Shown: piece by piece, positions 17,016 through 28,300 of the stretch | How the letters are laid out: every line of letters starts with the position of its first letter | Numbering within the stretch: position 1 is the first letter of the stretch | From: Parvibaculum sp040216885 | Lineage (GTDB): Bacteria; Pseudomonadota; Alphaproteobacteria; Parvibaculales; Parvibaculaceae | Assembly: GCA_040216885.1 (NCBI GenBank) | Contig: JAVJOG010000022.1 | Location: 1 to 64,000 of the forward strand | Reading direction: 5' to 3' | Length of the DNA stretch: 64,000 nucleotides | Notes under the pieces: model-generated | Database searches by the model: none | What the model was told of the DNA's origin: nothing | What the model saw: the letters and a program-made list of their open reading frames with translations, nothing else | Translations under genes and position numbers: made by a program

Positions 17016-18320
17016 ATGAGCAATCTTTTCGAGGCGGCGGGGATGGATGAGGGGGCGCCGCGCCCGCTCGCCGACCGGCTGCGCCCGAAGGTTCTGGAGG
17101 AGGTCGTCGGCCAGGAGCACCTGATCGGGCCCAAGGGGCCGCTCGGGCGGATGCTGGCCGCCGGGCACTTGTCGTCGATCGTCTTCTGGGGTCCGCCCGG
17201 CACCGGCAAGACCACCATCGCCCGGCTGCTGGCGGATCGCGTCGGGCTTCATTTCGAGCCGATGTCGGCGATCTTCTCCGGCGTCGCGGACCTCAAGAAG
17301 GTCTTCGAGGCCGCCCGCGCCCGCCGTTCGACCGGCAAGGGCACGCTGCTGTTTGTCGACGAGATCCACCGCTTCAACCGCGCCCAGCAGGACGGCTTCC
17401 TGCCGGTGATGGAAGACGGCACGGTGACGCTCATCGGCGCCACCACCGAGAACCCCTCCTTCGAGCTCAATGCGGCGCTCTTGTCGCGCGCGCAGGTGAT
17501 GGTGCTGAACCGGCTCGACGACGCGGCCCTGGAGGAGTTGCTGACCCGCGCCGAGGCCTTCCAGGAAAAGAACCTGCCGTTGACCGGCGACGCCCGCGCC
17601 AGCTTGCGCGCGATGGCCGATGGCGACGGGCGCTACGCGCTCAACCTCGCCGAGGAAATTTTCGCGCTGGCGCCGGCCGAGCCCTTCGACACGGCCGGCC
17701 TCATCGCCGCCGTGCAGCGCCGCGCGCCCCTCTACGACAAGGGCAGGGAAGGGCATTACAACCTCATCAGCGCGCTCCACAAGTCGATCCGGGGGTCGGA
17801 TTGCGACGCAGCGCTTTACTGGCTGGCGCGGATGCTGGCGGGCGGCGAAGACCCGCTCTACATCGCGCGGCGGCTGGTGCGCGCCGCCATCGAGGATATC
17901 GGCCTTGCCGACCCGGAAGCCGTGCATCAGGCGCTGGCGGCGAAAGACGTGGTCGATTTTCTCGGCGTGCCGGAAGGCGAGCTGGCGCTGGCGCAGGCCA
18001 CGATCTATCTCGCCACCGCGCCGAAATCGAATGCCGCCTATGTGGCCTTCGGCGCGGCGCGGCGGTCGGCGCGCGACACCGGCTCCGTCGCGCCGCCCGC
18101 ACACATTCTCAACGCGCCGACCCGGCTGATGAAAGACCTTGGCTATGGCGCCGGATACGAATACGACCACGACGCGCCGAACGCCTTTTCGGGGCAGGAC
18201 TATTTCCCCGAGGAAGTCGGCCGCCAGAATTTCTATCGCCCGGAAGAGCGCGGCTTCGAGCGCGAAATCGGCAAGCGGCTCGCGTACTGGCAGAAGTTGA
18301 GAGAGGAACGGCAGGGATGA
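17016..18320 (+). CDS. rarA: Replication-associated recombination protein A (AAA+ ATPase)
   Basis: RarA/MgsA acts at stalled replication forks as a clamp-loader-like ATPase. The 434-aa protein has Walker A GPPGTGKT at residues 59-66, Walker B LLFVDEIHRF near 113, sensor motif GATTENPSFELN and the C-terminal tetramerisation region with APPAHILNAPTRLMKDLGYG. It is first in a chain of overlapping genes on this strand. Confidence 0.94.
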   Translation: MSNLFEAAGMDEGAPRPLADRLRPKVLEEVVGQEHLIGPKGPLGRMLAAGHLSSIVFWGPPGTGKTTIARLLADRVGLHFEPMSAIFSGVADLKKVFEAARARRSTGKGTLLFVDEIHRFNRAQQDGFLPVMEDGTVTLIGATTENPSFELNAALLSRAQVMVLNRLDDAALEELLTRAEAFQEKNLPLTGDARASLRAMADGDGRYALNLAEEIFALAPAEPFDTAGLIAAVQRRAPLYDKGREGHYNLISALHKSIRGSDCDAALYWLARMLAGGEDPLYIARRLVRAAIEDIGLADPEAVHQALAAKDVVDFLGVPEGELALAQATIYLATAPKSNAAYVAFGAARRSARDTGSVAPPAHILNAPTRLMKDLGYGAGYEYDHDAPNAFSGQDYFPEEVGRQNFYRPEERGFEREIGKRLAYWQKLREERQG

Positions 18321-18700
18321 ACCAGTTTTTCGCGGTCGCCATCGGTGGCGCCATCGGCGCGGGCGGGCGCCATCTCTTCAACATCCAGATGCTGCGTCTC
18401 TTCGGCCCGAACTTTCCCTGGGGCACGTTCGGCGTCAACATCCTCGGCTCGCTGCTGATGGGGCTTCTCGCCGGCGCCTTCGCATTGAAATACGATCTCT
18501 CGCCCGAGATGCGCAGCTTCCTCACCACCGGCATTCTTGGCGGCTTCACCACCTTCTCGGCCTTCTCGCTCGACGCCGCCAACATGATCGAGCGCGGCGA
18601 TATGGGGCTTGCGGGACTATATATGTTCGGCTCCGTCGCCGGCGCCGTCGGCGCGCTTTTCGCCGGTTTGTGGATTTCGCGCATGTTGTTTTCCGCATGA
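18317..18700 (+). CDS. crcB: Fluoride exporter CrcB/Fluc
   Basis: A dual-topology fluoride channel in the inner membrane. The 127-aa product has four hydrophobic segments, the N-terminal GGAIGAGGRHLF motif, GTFGVNILGS with the pore asparagine, and the phenylalanine-containing GGFTTFSAFSLDA break helix. ATGA overlaps with rarA on one side and with the pseudouridine synthase gene on the other. Confidence 0.93.
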   Translation: MNQFFAVAIGGAIGAGGRHLFNIQMLRLFGPNFPWGTFGVNILGSLLMGLLAGAFALKYDLSPEMRSFLTTGILGGFTTFSAFSLDAANMIERGDMGLAGLYMFGSVAGAVGALFAGLWISRMLFSA

Positions 18701-19689
18701 AGGAAGTCGCGCAGATCGGCGTCGCCGCCGACGAGGACGGCATTCGCCTCGACCGCTGGTTCAAGCGGCATTTTCCGGCGCTCACGCATGGCCGTCTCGA
18801 AAAGCTGCTCCGCACCGGGCAGGTGCGTGTCGACGGCGCGCGGGCGAAAGCCAATGCGCGGCTCGAAGCCGGGCAGACCGTGCGCGTGCCGCCGCTCGGC
18901 GAGGAAGCGGCCAAACCGGCGCCGAAGCCCGAGCGCGCCTTGAGCGACAAGGACGCGGCCTTCGTCCGCTCGCTGGTCATCCACAAGGACAAGTCGCTGA
19001 TCGTGCTCAACAAGCCGGCGGGTCTCGCCGTGCAGGGCGGCACCAAGACCGAGCGCCATCTCGACGGCATGCTCGATGCGCTGACGTTCGAGGCGAAGGA
19101 ACGCCCGCGCCTCGTCCATCGCCTCGACCGCGACACGTCGGGCGTCATCGTGCTGGCGCGCAGCGCGAAATCGGCCGCTGCGCTCGGCCGCGCCTTCCAG
19201 CAGAAGGATGCGCGAAAGATTTACTGGGCGCTGGTCGTCGGCACGCCGGCGCCGCTTCAGGGAACCATCGATCTTGCGCTCGCCAAGCAAGGCGGCCCGC
19301 GTGCCGAGCGCGTCTCGCCGGCGGACATAGGCGACGAGGACGCGCAACACGCCGTCACGCATTATTCGGTCGTCACCAGCGTCTCGACCAAATTCGCCTG
19401 GGTCGCCTTCATGCCGCTCACCGGCCGCACGCACCAGATCCGCGCCCATGCCCGCGCCATCGGCACGCCGATCGTCGGCGACGGAAAATATGGCGGCATC
19501 ACCGCGCATCCGGGCGGCGAAATCCCGCGCCAGCTTCATCTCCATGCCCGCTCCATCGACATCGCGCATCCCGACGGCGGCCGCTTTTTCATCGAGGCCG
19601 AATTGCCGCCGCATATGAAGAAAAGCTGGAAACTCCTCGGCCTCGAAGAGCGCGACGCCGAAGGCGCGTTTGACGGGCTGGAGAGATGA
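18697..19689 (+). CDS. RluA-family 23S rRNA pseudouridine synthase (RluC-like)
   Basis: Isomerises uridines in 23S rRNA. The 330-aa protein has an S4-like RNA-binding domain (about residues 15-70, RLDRWFKRHFPALTHGRLEKL) and the catalytic motif HRLDRDTSGVIVLARS with its aspartate. The RTHQIRAHA segment supports the RluC/RluD group; the exact target uridines cannot be told from sequence. It overlaps crcB (ATGA) and the next gene (ATGA). Confidence 0.9.
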   Translation: MKEVAQIGVAADEDGIRLDRWFKRHFPALTHGRLEKLLRTGQVRVDGARAKANARLEAGQTVRVPPLGEEAAKPAPKPERALSDKDAAFVRSLVIHKDKSLIVLNKPAGLAVQGGTKTERHLDGMLDALTFEAKERPRLVHRLDRDTSGVIVLARSAKSAAALGRAFQQKDARKIYWALVVGTPAPLQGTIDLALAKQGGPRAERVSPADIGDEDAQHAVTHYSVVTSVSTKFAWVAFMPLTGRTHQIRAHARAIGTPIVGDGKYGGITAHPGGEIPRQLHLHARSIDIAHPDGGRFFIEAELPPHMKKSWKLLGLEERDAEGAFDGLER

Positions 19690-20414
19690 CCGCTCCCCTC
19701 CGCCTCGTCGTCTTCGATTGCGACGGTACGCTGATCGACAGCCAGCACATGATCGTGGCGGCGATGGCGCATGCCTTCGCGGCGCATGGGCTGGTGGCGC
19801 TGCCGCGCGCGGATGTGCTTTCGATTGTCGGCTTGTCGCTCGACGAGGCGCTGGCGGCGTTGCTGCCCGATACCGAGCCGGGCCTTCGCCGCCGCATCAC
19901 GCAGAGCTACAAGGATGCGTTCTTCGAAATCCGGCACCGCACCGATCTCGCCGAGCCGCTCTTTCCCGGTGTCCGCGAGGCATTGGCGGCGCTTCATGTC
20001 CGGCCCGGCACCGTGCTCGGCATCGCCACCGGCAAGTCGCAGCGCGGCCTTGCCCATGCGCTCGAAACGCACGGTCTTCGCGACTATTTCGTGACGCTCC
20101 AGACGGCCGACGACGCGCCATCGAAGCCGCACCCCGAAATGCTGCGCCGCGCCATGCGCGCGGTCGGGGCGGCGGCGGCCGATACGGCGCTGATCGGCGA
20201 CACCAGCTACGACATCGAGATGGCGCGGGCCGCCGGCGCCCATGCGTTCGGCGTCGAATGGGGCTATCATGCGCCCGAGACCCTCCGGTCGAGCGGTGCG
20301 CATTTCGTCCTGTCCGATTTTGCGGCGCTCGCGCCCGCGCTCGATGCGCTGTGGACCGGAGAGCCTCGCCAGGCCGTCCGGGAAAGAACGGTTCACGGGA
20401 GACGGGAGCCATGA
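19686..20414 (+). CDS. HAD-superfamily hydrolase, phosphoglycolate phosphatase-like
   Basis: The four HAD motifs are visible in this 242-aa protein: nucleophile FDCDGTLIDS (Asp11, Asp13), IATGKSQRG, the lysine in SKPHPEML and the acidic IGDTSYDIEMA. The cap lies between motifs I and II. The substrate is not determined by sequence; members of this subgroup near rluC are often annotated as phosphoglycolate phosphatases. Coupled on both sides by ATGA overlaps. Confidence 0.85.
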   Translation: MTAPLRLVVFDCDGTLIDSQHMIVAAMAHAFAAHGLVALPRADVLSIVGLSLDEALAALLPDTEPGLRRRITQSYKDAFFEIRHRTDLAEPLFPGVREALAALHVRPGTVLGIATGKSQRGLAHALETHGLRDYFVTLQTADDAPSKPHPEMLRRAMRAVGAAAADTALIGDTSYDIEMARAAGAHAFGVEWGYHAPETLRSSGAHFVLSDFAALAPALDALWTGEPRQAVRERTVHGRREP

Positions 20415-22171
20415 GAAAACTGCTGCGTTTCATCGTCGTCGTCGCGCTGCTTCTGGCGGGCGCGCTTTACGCTCTGACCTTCGTCGATCTCGGCCGCTTC
20501 GCGCCGCAGATCGAGGCGGCGGCAAAGGATGCCACCGGCCGCACGCTGAAGATCGAGGGCGGACTTCACATCGGCTTCTCTCTGGTGCCGACCGTCGTTG
20601 CCGAGAAGGTCAGTTTCGGCAATGCCGATTGGGGCGCGCGCCCGCAAATGCTGACGGCGGACGAACTCGGCCTGCAACTGGCGCTGGTGCCGCTGTTTTC
20701 GGGCAATGTCGATCTGCGCGAAGTGACGCTGACAGGCGCCGACATCTTTCTTGAGACCGATCGCCGGGGCCGCGGCAACTGGGAGTTTGGCGACGCGCAA
20801 GCCGCGCCGGCCGGCGAGGGCGGCGGCATGTCGCTCGCCGGCATTCCGCGGGTCGAGCTGTCCGCCGTCAAGATCGCCTATCGCGACGGTGCGACCGGCG
20901 AGGTCACGGAAGCGACGCTCGACGAAGTGACGGTGCAGCCGAAAGGCGCCGGCGTCCATGCCGTTATCGGTGGCACTGTCAACGGTTCGGCGGTCGCCTT
21001 TTCCGCCGATGTCTCGGGCGATGCCGCCCGCATGGCACTCGACAATGCCGCGCTCGATGTTGCCGGCACCAGCGTCGGCGGCGATCTCGCGCTCGACCTC
21101 TCCGGCCAGCCGACACTGACCGGTGCGCTGTCGAGCCCGAAATTCGACGTGACGCCTTTCCTTGGCGGTGGCGGTGGTGGCGGCAAGGGCGGGCCGGTCT
21201 TCAACCGCGATCCGCTGCCGCTCGACGCGCTGGAAGCGCTCGATGCCGATCTCACTTTCGCGCTGGGCGCGCTGCATTACGGCAAGCTCGTTCTCACCGA
21301 CATCAAGCTCCCGGTGAAGATCGCGAACGGCAAGCTTTCGGCGCCGCTCACGGCCGCCTATCGCGACACGCCGCTGAAACTCGCGCTTGCGGCCGACGGC
21401 AAGGCGAAGTCGGTGTCGGTCGATGCGGGCGCCACCAATTTCGATCTCGGCCGTCTCCTTGCCGATCTCGACCTGACGACCATGCTGGCGGCACGCGCCG
21501 ATTTCGGCGCGAAGCTCAATGGCCGCGGCAACTCGCTGCATGCGATTGCCGCCTCGCTTGGGGGCCAGACCAATCTGGCGGTCGGCGCGGGCACGATCAA
21601 TTCGCGCGCGCTGGCGATCGTCTCCGACGATCTCGTCAACGTGCTCGCCCCCGGCGGCAAGACCGGCGACAGCGCAAAGCTCGTCTGCGCGCTCAGCCGT
21701 TTCGATTTCGCCGGCGGTGTCGGCACCTCGAAGGCGCTGGCGCTCGAAACAACCACGCTCGTCACCACCGGCTCCGGTACGGTCGATCTCGGCCGCGAGC
21801 GGATCGACCTTCTGTTCAAGCCGAAACCGAAAAATGCCAGCCTCCTCAGCCTCGCTTTCCCGGTGCGCCTGTCGGGCCCGCTCAACGCGCCCTCGGCCGG
21901 TCTCGATCGCGCCGGCGCGGCGACCGGCATTGCGACGGCGGTGGGCGGCGTGGCGCTGACAGGGGGTATCGGCGCATTGCTGCCGCTGATGAGCACCGGT
22001 TCGGGCTCGGTCGCCGGCGGCGGCGAATGCGGTGCGGCGGCCGCCGCCGCGCAACAGGAATCGGGCGGCGTCACCGGCACGGCCCGCGACGTCGGCGGCG
22101 CGGTGGGAGGTGCTGCCGAAGGTGCCGCCAAGGGCATTGGCGACGCGGTGCGCGGAATTTTCGGGCGATGA
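20411..22171 (+). CDS. AsmA-like envelope protein
   Basis: A 586-aa protein with one N-terminal membrane anchor (residues 5-24) and a long periplasmic part rich in beta strands, fitting the AsmA family linked to outer-membrane assembly and lipid transport. Family features are the DLGRFAPQIEAAAKDATGRTLKIEGGL start and the repeated LPL/GNGT-like strands with a late NLAVGAGTINSRAL segment. A run of seven glycines (about 253-260) and a Gly/Ala-rich C-terminus are notable. Start overlaps the HAD gene; stop overlaps the ATP12 gene. Confidence 0.8.
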   Translation: MRKLLRFIVVVALLLAGALYALTFVDLGRFAPQIEAAAKDATGRTLKIEGGLHIGFSLVPTVVAEKVSFGNADWGARPQMLTADELGLQLALVPLFSGNVDLREVTLTGADIFLETDRRGRGNWEFGDAQAAPAGEGGGMSLAGIPRVELSAVKIAYRDGATGEVTEATLDEVTVQPKGAGVHAVIGGTVNGSAVAFSADVSGDAARMALDNAALDVAGTSVGGDLALDLSGQPTLTGALSSPKFDVTPFLGGGGGGGKGGPVFNRDPLPLDALEALDADLTFALGALHYGKLVLTDIKLPVKIANGKLSAPLTAAYRDTPLKLALAADGKAKSVSVDAGATNFDLGRLLADLDLTTMLAARADFGAKLNGRGNSLHAIAASLGGQTNLAVGAGTINSRALAIVSDDLVNVLAPGGKTGDSAKLVCALSRFDFAGGVGTSKALALETTTLVTTGSGTVDLGRERIDLLFKPKPKNASLLSLAFPVRLSGPLNAPSAGLDRAGAATGIATAVGGVALTGGIGALLPLMSTGSGSVAGGGECGAAAAAAQQESGGVTGTARDVGGAVGGAAEGAAKGIGDAVRGIFGR

Positions 22172-22968
22172 GCGGCGAGGAGGAAACGGCCGCCATTTTC
22201 GATCTGGCGCGCAACCGCACGCTCGACGAGCAGCCGCCGCATCCCGGCCGCGACGGCCCGCGTTTGCCGAAGCGCTTCTACAGGGTGGCGCAAGCGGGCG
22301 CGGTGGAAGGCGGACATGCGATCCTGCTCGACGGACGCTCGGTCAAGACGCCGTCACACCAGGTGCTCGCCGTGCCGCATGCGGCGCTGGCCCGTGCGAT
22401 GGCCGAGGAGTGGGCGGGGCAGGGCGAATATATCGATCCGCGTTCGATGTGGCTCACGAAGCTCGCCAACACCGCGCTCGATCTGGTGCTGCCGCGCCGC
22501 GCCGCCGTCATCGCCGAAATCGTCAATTTCGCCGGCACCGACCTCTTGTGTTACCGCGCCGATGCACCGGCGGCGCTGGTCGCGCGCCAGACCGCCGAAT
22601 GGGAGCCGCTGCTCCGATGGGCGGCGGAGGCGCATGGCATCCGTCTGAAAGTCACCACCGGCATCGTCCATGTCGCGCAGGACGCGGCGGCGCTCGCCGC
22701 CTATGGCCGGGCGCTCGAAAGGCTCGACCATTTCCGCCTCGCCGCGCTCCACAATGCGGTCACGCTGACCGGCTCGGCCATCATCGGGCTGGCGCTCATC
22801 GAGCGCCGTCTCGATGCCGGGTCGGCCTTCGCCGCCGCGCATCTCGACGAGGCCTGGCAGATGGAGATTTCGGGCCGCGACGCCGAGGAGGAGGCGCGTC
22901 TCGCGCGCCGCCGCGCCGAGCTCGACGAAACCAGCCGTTTCCTCGATTTGTTTACTGACGTAACGTAA
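22168..22968 (+). CDS. ATP12-family F1-ATPase assembly chaperone
   Basis: ATP12 chaperones the F1 alpha subunit in mitochondria and is conserved in alphaproteobacteria. The 266-aa protein has KRFYRVAQAGAVEGGHAILLDGR, the signature IDPRSMWLTKLANTALD, the GTDLLCYRADAPAALV segment and LHNAVTLTGSAIIGLAL. It ends the coupled chain from rarA. Confidence in the family is high; the function in this organism is inferred. Confidence 0.9.
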   Translation: MSGEEETAAIFDLARNRTLDEQPPHPGRDGPRLPKRFYRVAQAGAVEGGHAILLDGRSVKTPSHQVLAVPHAALARAMAEEWAGQGEYIDPRSMWLTKLANTALDLVLPRRAAVIAEIVNFAGTDLLCYRADAPAALVARQTAEWEPLLRWAAEAHGIRLKVTTGIVHVAQDAAALAAYGRALERLDHFRLAALHNAVTLTGSAIIGLALIERRLDAGSAFAAAHLDEAWQMEISGRDAEEEARLARRRAELDETSRFLDLFTDVT

Positions 22969-23116
22969 ACCCTGCCCTTTGGAATGGCCGCCAAGCCATT
23001 GGCAAAAAGGAGATTTCGGTGCTATTCAAAGCCCGCAACGGCCTGTTTGCGACACGTGTGGCGCCGGGGGTTTTTCTCCGTTCGACGGCGCGAATTCTCC
23101 GGTTTCAGGGGGTGGT

Positions 23117-24649
23117 ATGAAGGACATTCTTCGTCGGCTTGAGGAGCGGCGCGAGATCGCGCGGCTCGGCGGCGGCCGCAAGCGTATCGACGCACAACAT
23201 GCGCGGGGCAAGCTGACGGCGCGGGAGCGCATCGAACTCCTGCTCGACGAGGGCTCCTTCGAGGAGTTCGACATGTTCGTCGAACATGACAGCCATGAAT
23301 TCGGCATGGAGAAGCAGAAGATCCCCGGCGATGGCGTCGTCACCGGCTGGGGCACGGTCAACGGACGCCCGGTCTATGTCTTCGTCAAGGACTTCACGGT
23401 GTTCGGCGGCTCGCTGTCGCGCAACCACGCGAAGAAGATGACCAAGGTTCAGGACATGGCGCTGAAGACCGGCGCGCCGATCATCGGTCTGTTCGACGCC
23501 GGCGGCGCGCGCATCCAGGAAGGCGTCGACGCGCTGGGCGGCTATGGCGACGTCTTCACGCGCAACGTCATGGCGTCGGGCGTCATTCCGCAAATCTCGG
23601 TCATCATGGGCCCCTGCGCCGGCGGCGACGTTTACTCGCCCGCCATGACCGACTTCATCTTCATGGTGCGCGACACATCCTACATGTTCGTCACCGGCCC
23701 CGATGTCGTCAAAACCGTCACCAACGAAACCGTGACGTCGGAACAACTCGGCGGCGCCTCCATCCACACCACCAAATCCTCCGTCGCCGACGGCGCCTGG
23801 GACAATGACGTGATCGCGATGACGCAGATACGCCGTCTCGTCGATTTCCTGCCATCCTCCAACCGCGACGAAGTGCCGGAGCGTCCGTTTTTCGACGACG
23901 CGCAGCGCATCGAGAGCTCGCTCGACACGCTGATCCCCGCCAATCCCAACATGCCCTACGACATGAAGGAGCTGATCCTGAAGGTTGTGGACGAGGCCGA
24001 CTTCTTCGAAATCCAGGAAAGCTTCGCCAAGAACATCGTCACCGGCTTTGCGCGCATCGAGGGCCGCACGGTCGGCATCGTCGCCAACCAGCCGATGGTG
24101 CTGGCCGGCGTGCTCGACTCGGATGCCAGCCGCAAGGCGGCGCGCTTCGTGCGCTTCTGCGATTGCTTCTCCATTCCCATCGTCACCTTCGTCGACGTGC
24201 CGGGCTTCCTGCCGGGCACCGCGCAGGAATATGGCGGCCTCATCAAGCATGGCGCCAAGCTGCTCTTCGCCTATACCGAAGCCACCGTGCCGAAAGTCAC
24301 CGTCATCACGCGCAAGGCCTATGGCGGCGCCTATGACGTGATGGCGTCGAAGCACATCCGCGGCGACCTCAACTATGCCTGGCCGACCGCCGAGATCGCG
24401 GTAATGGGCGCCAAGGGCGCGGTCGAGATCATCCACCGCGCCGATATCGGCGATCCCGACAAGATCGCCGCCCACACCAAGGCCTATGAACACCGCTTCC
24501 TCAATCCCTTCGTCGCGGCCGAACGCGGCTATATCGACGAAGTCATCATGCCGCATTCCACGCGCATCCGCATCGCGCGGGCGCTCGCGCTCCTCCGCCA
24601 CAAGGAGCTCGAGAATCCGTGGAAGAAGCACGACAACATTCCATTGTGA
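23117..24649 (+). CDS. pccB: Propionyl-CoA carboxylase beta chain (carboxyltransferase)
   Basis: Transfers carboxyl from biotin to propionyl-CoA to form methylmalonyl-CoA. The 510-aa product starts at ATG 23117 after GGGGGTGG (MKDILRRLEERREIA); the frame opens further upstream but without family sequence. It has KMTKVQDMALKTGAPIIGLFDAGGAR-type N-terminal crotonase fold and the FVDVPGFLPGTAQEYGG motif in the C-terminal half. The alpha chain lies 254 bp downstream. Confidence 0.95.
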   Translation: MKDILRRLEERREIARLGGGRKRIDAQHARGKLTARERIELLLDEGSFEEFDMFVEHDSHEFGMEKQKIPGDGVVTGWGTVNGRPVYVFVKDFTVFGGSLSRNHAKKMTKVQDMALKTGAPIIGLFDAGGARIQEGVDALGGYGDVFTRNVMASGVIPQISVIMGPCAGGDVYSPAMTDFIFMVRDTSYMFVTGPDVVKTVTNETVTSEQLGGASIHTTKSSVADGAWDNDVIAMTQIRRLVDFLPSSNRDEVPERPFFDDAQRIESSLDTLIPANPNMPYDMKELILKVVDEADFFEIQESFAKNIVTGFARIEGRTVGIVANQPMVLAGVLDSDASRKAARFVRFCDCFSIPIVTFVDVPGFLPGTAQEYGGLIKHGAKLLFAYTEATVPKVTVITRKAYGGAYDVMASKHIRGDLNYAWPTAEIAVMGAKGAVEIIHRADIGDPDKIAAHTKAYEHRFLNPFVAAERGYIDEVIMPHSTRIRIARALALLRHKELENPWKKHDNIPL

Positions 24650-24684
24650 GGGGATGCGGGAGTGACTCTATTGCCAAAAACTCA

Positions 24685-24822
24685 GTGTCATCCCGGCGAA
24701 AGCCGGGGCCCACTCGCAGCGCCTCTTGCCGCAGATTCGAATTGCGCGCTTCGGCGTTGGCGCCGCGCGCAATCGCATTTGCTGAGGGAACCAATGGACC
24801 CCGGCTTTCGCCGGGGTGACAC
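24685..24822. repeat. Bipartite palindromic repeat, copy A (before pccA)
   Basis: Two 28-base arms in inverted orientation enclose 82 bases. The left arm (24685-24712) begins GTGTCATCCCGGCGAAAGCC; the right arm (24795-24822) is its reverse complement with two mismatches. Each arm is itself palindromic around GGCGAAAGCC. The same arm sequence recurs at 26971-27054. It fills most of the pccB-pccA gap. Confidence 0.85.
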
Positions 24823-24903
24823 TTTTATGTTTGGTGGCCGCCCTCATTCAGTTTCGAAATTTTCCTGCCATTTGTCCGATTCCGCTCCGCAAGGTTCCTG
24901 CTG

Positions 24904-26919
<2,016 letters not shown>

Positions 26920-26970
26920 GAGGGGTGGTCCGCCTCGGTGTTTGCCGCTGCGCTTGCCCAAAATAAAAAA

Positions 26971-27054
26971 GTGTCACCCCGGCGAAAGCCGGGGTCCACG
27001 GGCCTCACCTTGTGCCGCGCCGCCCATGGTTCCCGGCTTTCGCCGGGATGACAC
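26971..27054. repeat. Bipartite palindromic repeat, copy B (after pccA)
   Basis: Inverted 28-base arms (26971-26998 and 27027-27054) enclose 28 bases. The left arm begins GTGTCACCCCGGCGAAAGCC and matches copy A's arms with few changes. It lies in the 245-bp gap between pccA and the next gene; the rest of that gap holds only the downstream gene's expected promoter and ribosome binding site. Confidence 0.85.
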
Positions 27055-27164
27055 CTCATGTTTGGGGCAGGTCCGGGGCAGACGACACCCCCACTCCCCA
27101 TGCGCCTGCCACATTCCCGCGCTATAGTCCTCACCGGGGCTGAAAGAATATGCGAGGAGAGGCC

Positions 27165-28175
27165 ATGCGTAGCGCGATCCTGTCTTGCCTGTTTGCCGTG
27201 GTGACGCTTGCCGCCGCCCATGCCGAACCCGCTTCCGGGCGCGCGGTCGAGTGGGCGAGCGGCAAGGATGTCTTCGCGGCGGCGGAAGAACTCACCATCG
27301 ACCGCCGGATCGACGGCGCGCTGACGGCGGCCGGGCAGATCGTCATCCTGACGCGCGATGCGCATGTGAAGGGCGATGCCTGGGTCGCGGCGCGGCGCGC
27401 GGCGATCGAGGGCGAACTCGAGGGCGATCTCTCGATCCGCGGGCAGGAGGCCCTCATCAACGGCCATGTGAAGGGCGACGTCACCTTCTATGGCGGCGAG
27501 CTGTCGCTCGGGCCGGATGCGCGGATCGACGGCGATGTCGACTATTACTCGGCCTCGACCGCGCGCATCGACAAGGGTGCCGTCGTCAAGGGCGAGGTCA
27601 ACGGCAAGGCCTTCCGCATCGGTGGCGACACTGTCACGCGCGACACGCGCGAGCGCTGGCGCGCGGACCACATGCGCGACCGGCGCGGGCTGGCGGCGCC
27701 CGGCTACCACATGTCGGCGGGCGGCGCGGTTGTGTTCGGCGGGCTCGCCCTGCTGCTCGGGCTCATCGCGCCGGGTGCTGCGGCGCGGATGCGCGACGCG
27801 GCCACCGCCGAGCCGTGGCAGGCGCTTGGCCTCGGTTTCGTCTGGCTCGTCGGCGTGCCGGTGCTGGCGGTCGCGACCGCGATCACGCTGGTCGGGTTGC
27901 CGGTCGCCTTCCTGCTGATGCTTCTTTACCCGCTCGGCATCGTCTTCGGCCTCGTCGCGGCGCTCACCGCGCTTGGCGGGCTCATCGCGGCGCGCATCGG
28001 CTCGGCGGGCGAGGGCGCGCTCGGCCTTGTCGTCGGCATCGTGCTGGCCGCGGCCCTGCTCTGGTTCGCCATCTCGATCCCGGTCGTCGGCGCCATCGTC
28101 TGGCTTGCCGCCGTCGCCGCCGGCCTCGGCCTTATCGTCATGGCGCTGTGGGGGCCGGAGCGGTCGGCTTCGTAG
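27165..28175 (+). CDS. Secreted bactofilin-like polymer domain with C-terminal membrane segments
   Basis: This 336-aa protein has a signal peptide (residues 1-21, ending AHAEP) and then repeated short beta-helix turns (DGALTAAGQIVILTRDAHVKG, EGELEGDLSIRG, NGHVKGDVTFYGG, DARIDGDVDYYSAS) as in polymer-forming cytoskeletal or bactofilin proteins. The C-terminal third has about four hydrophobic segments from residue 185. The start ATG 27165 follows GAGGAGAGG. Classical bactofilins are cytoplasmic and lack both signal and membrane parts, so this is a different architecture. Function is not known. Confidence 0.75.
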   Translation: MRSAILSCLFAVVTLAAAHAEPASGRAVEWASGKDVFAAAEELTIDRRIDGALTAAGQIVILTRDAHVKGDAWVAARRAAIEGELEGDLSIRGQEALINGHVKGDVTFYGGELSLGPDARIDGDVDYYSASTARIDKGAVVKGEVNGKAFRIGGDTVTRDTRERWRADHMRDRRGLAAPGYHMSAGGAVVFGGLALLLGLIAPGAAARMRDAATAEPWQALGLGFVWLVGVPVLAVATAITLVGLPVAFLLMLLYPLGIVFGLVAALTALGGLIAARIGSAGEGALGLVVGIVLAAALLWFAISIPVVGAIVWLAAVAAGLGLIVMALWGPERSAS

Positions 28176-28190
28176 GGTGACACCAAAACC

Positions 28191-28233
28191 GGGGATAAGT
28201 ATTTTTGTCTTTCTTGACGAAAAACTTGTCCCC
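28191..28233. repeat. GGGGATAAGT inverted repeat
   Basis: GGGGATAAGT (28191-28200) faces ACTTGTCCCC (28224-28233), a near-perfect 10-bp inverted repeat. The same pair of arms with a 3-base loop occurs at 59822-59844. More GGGGATAA cores in this gap are at 28270-28277 and, inverted, 28422-28429. The whole 279-bp gap (28176-28454) lies between convergent genes. Confidence 0.75.
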
Positions 28234-28300
28234 GCTTTTTCGTCATCGTCCGGCGCGGCGTGTCAAAGCGGGGATAAACCCGAGGATAAAACCTCCATCA

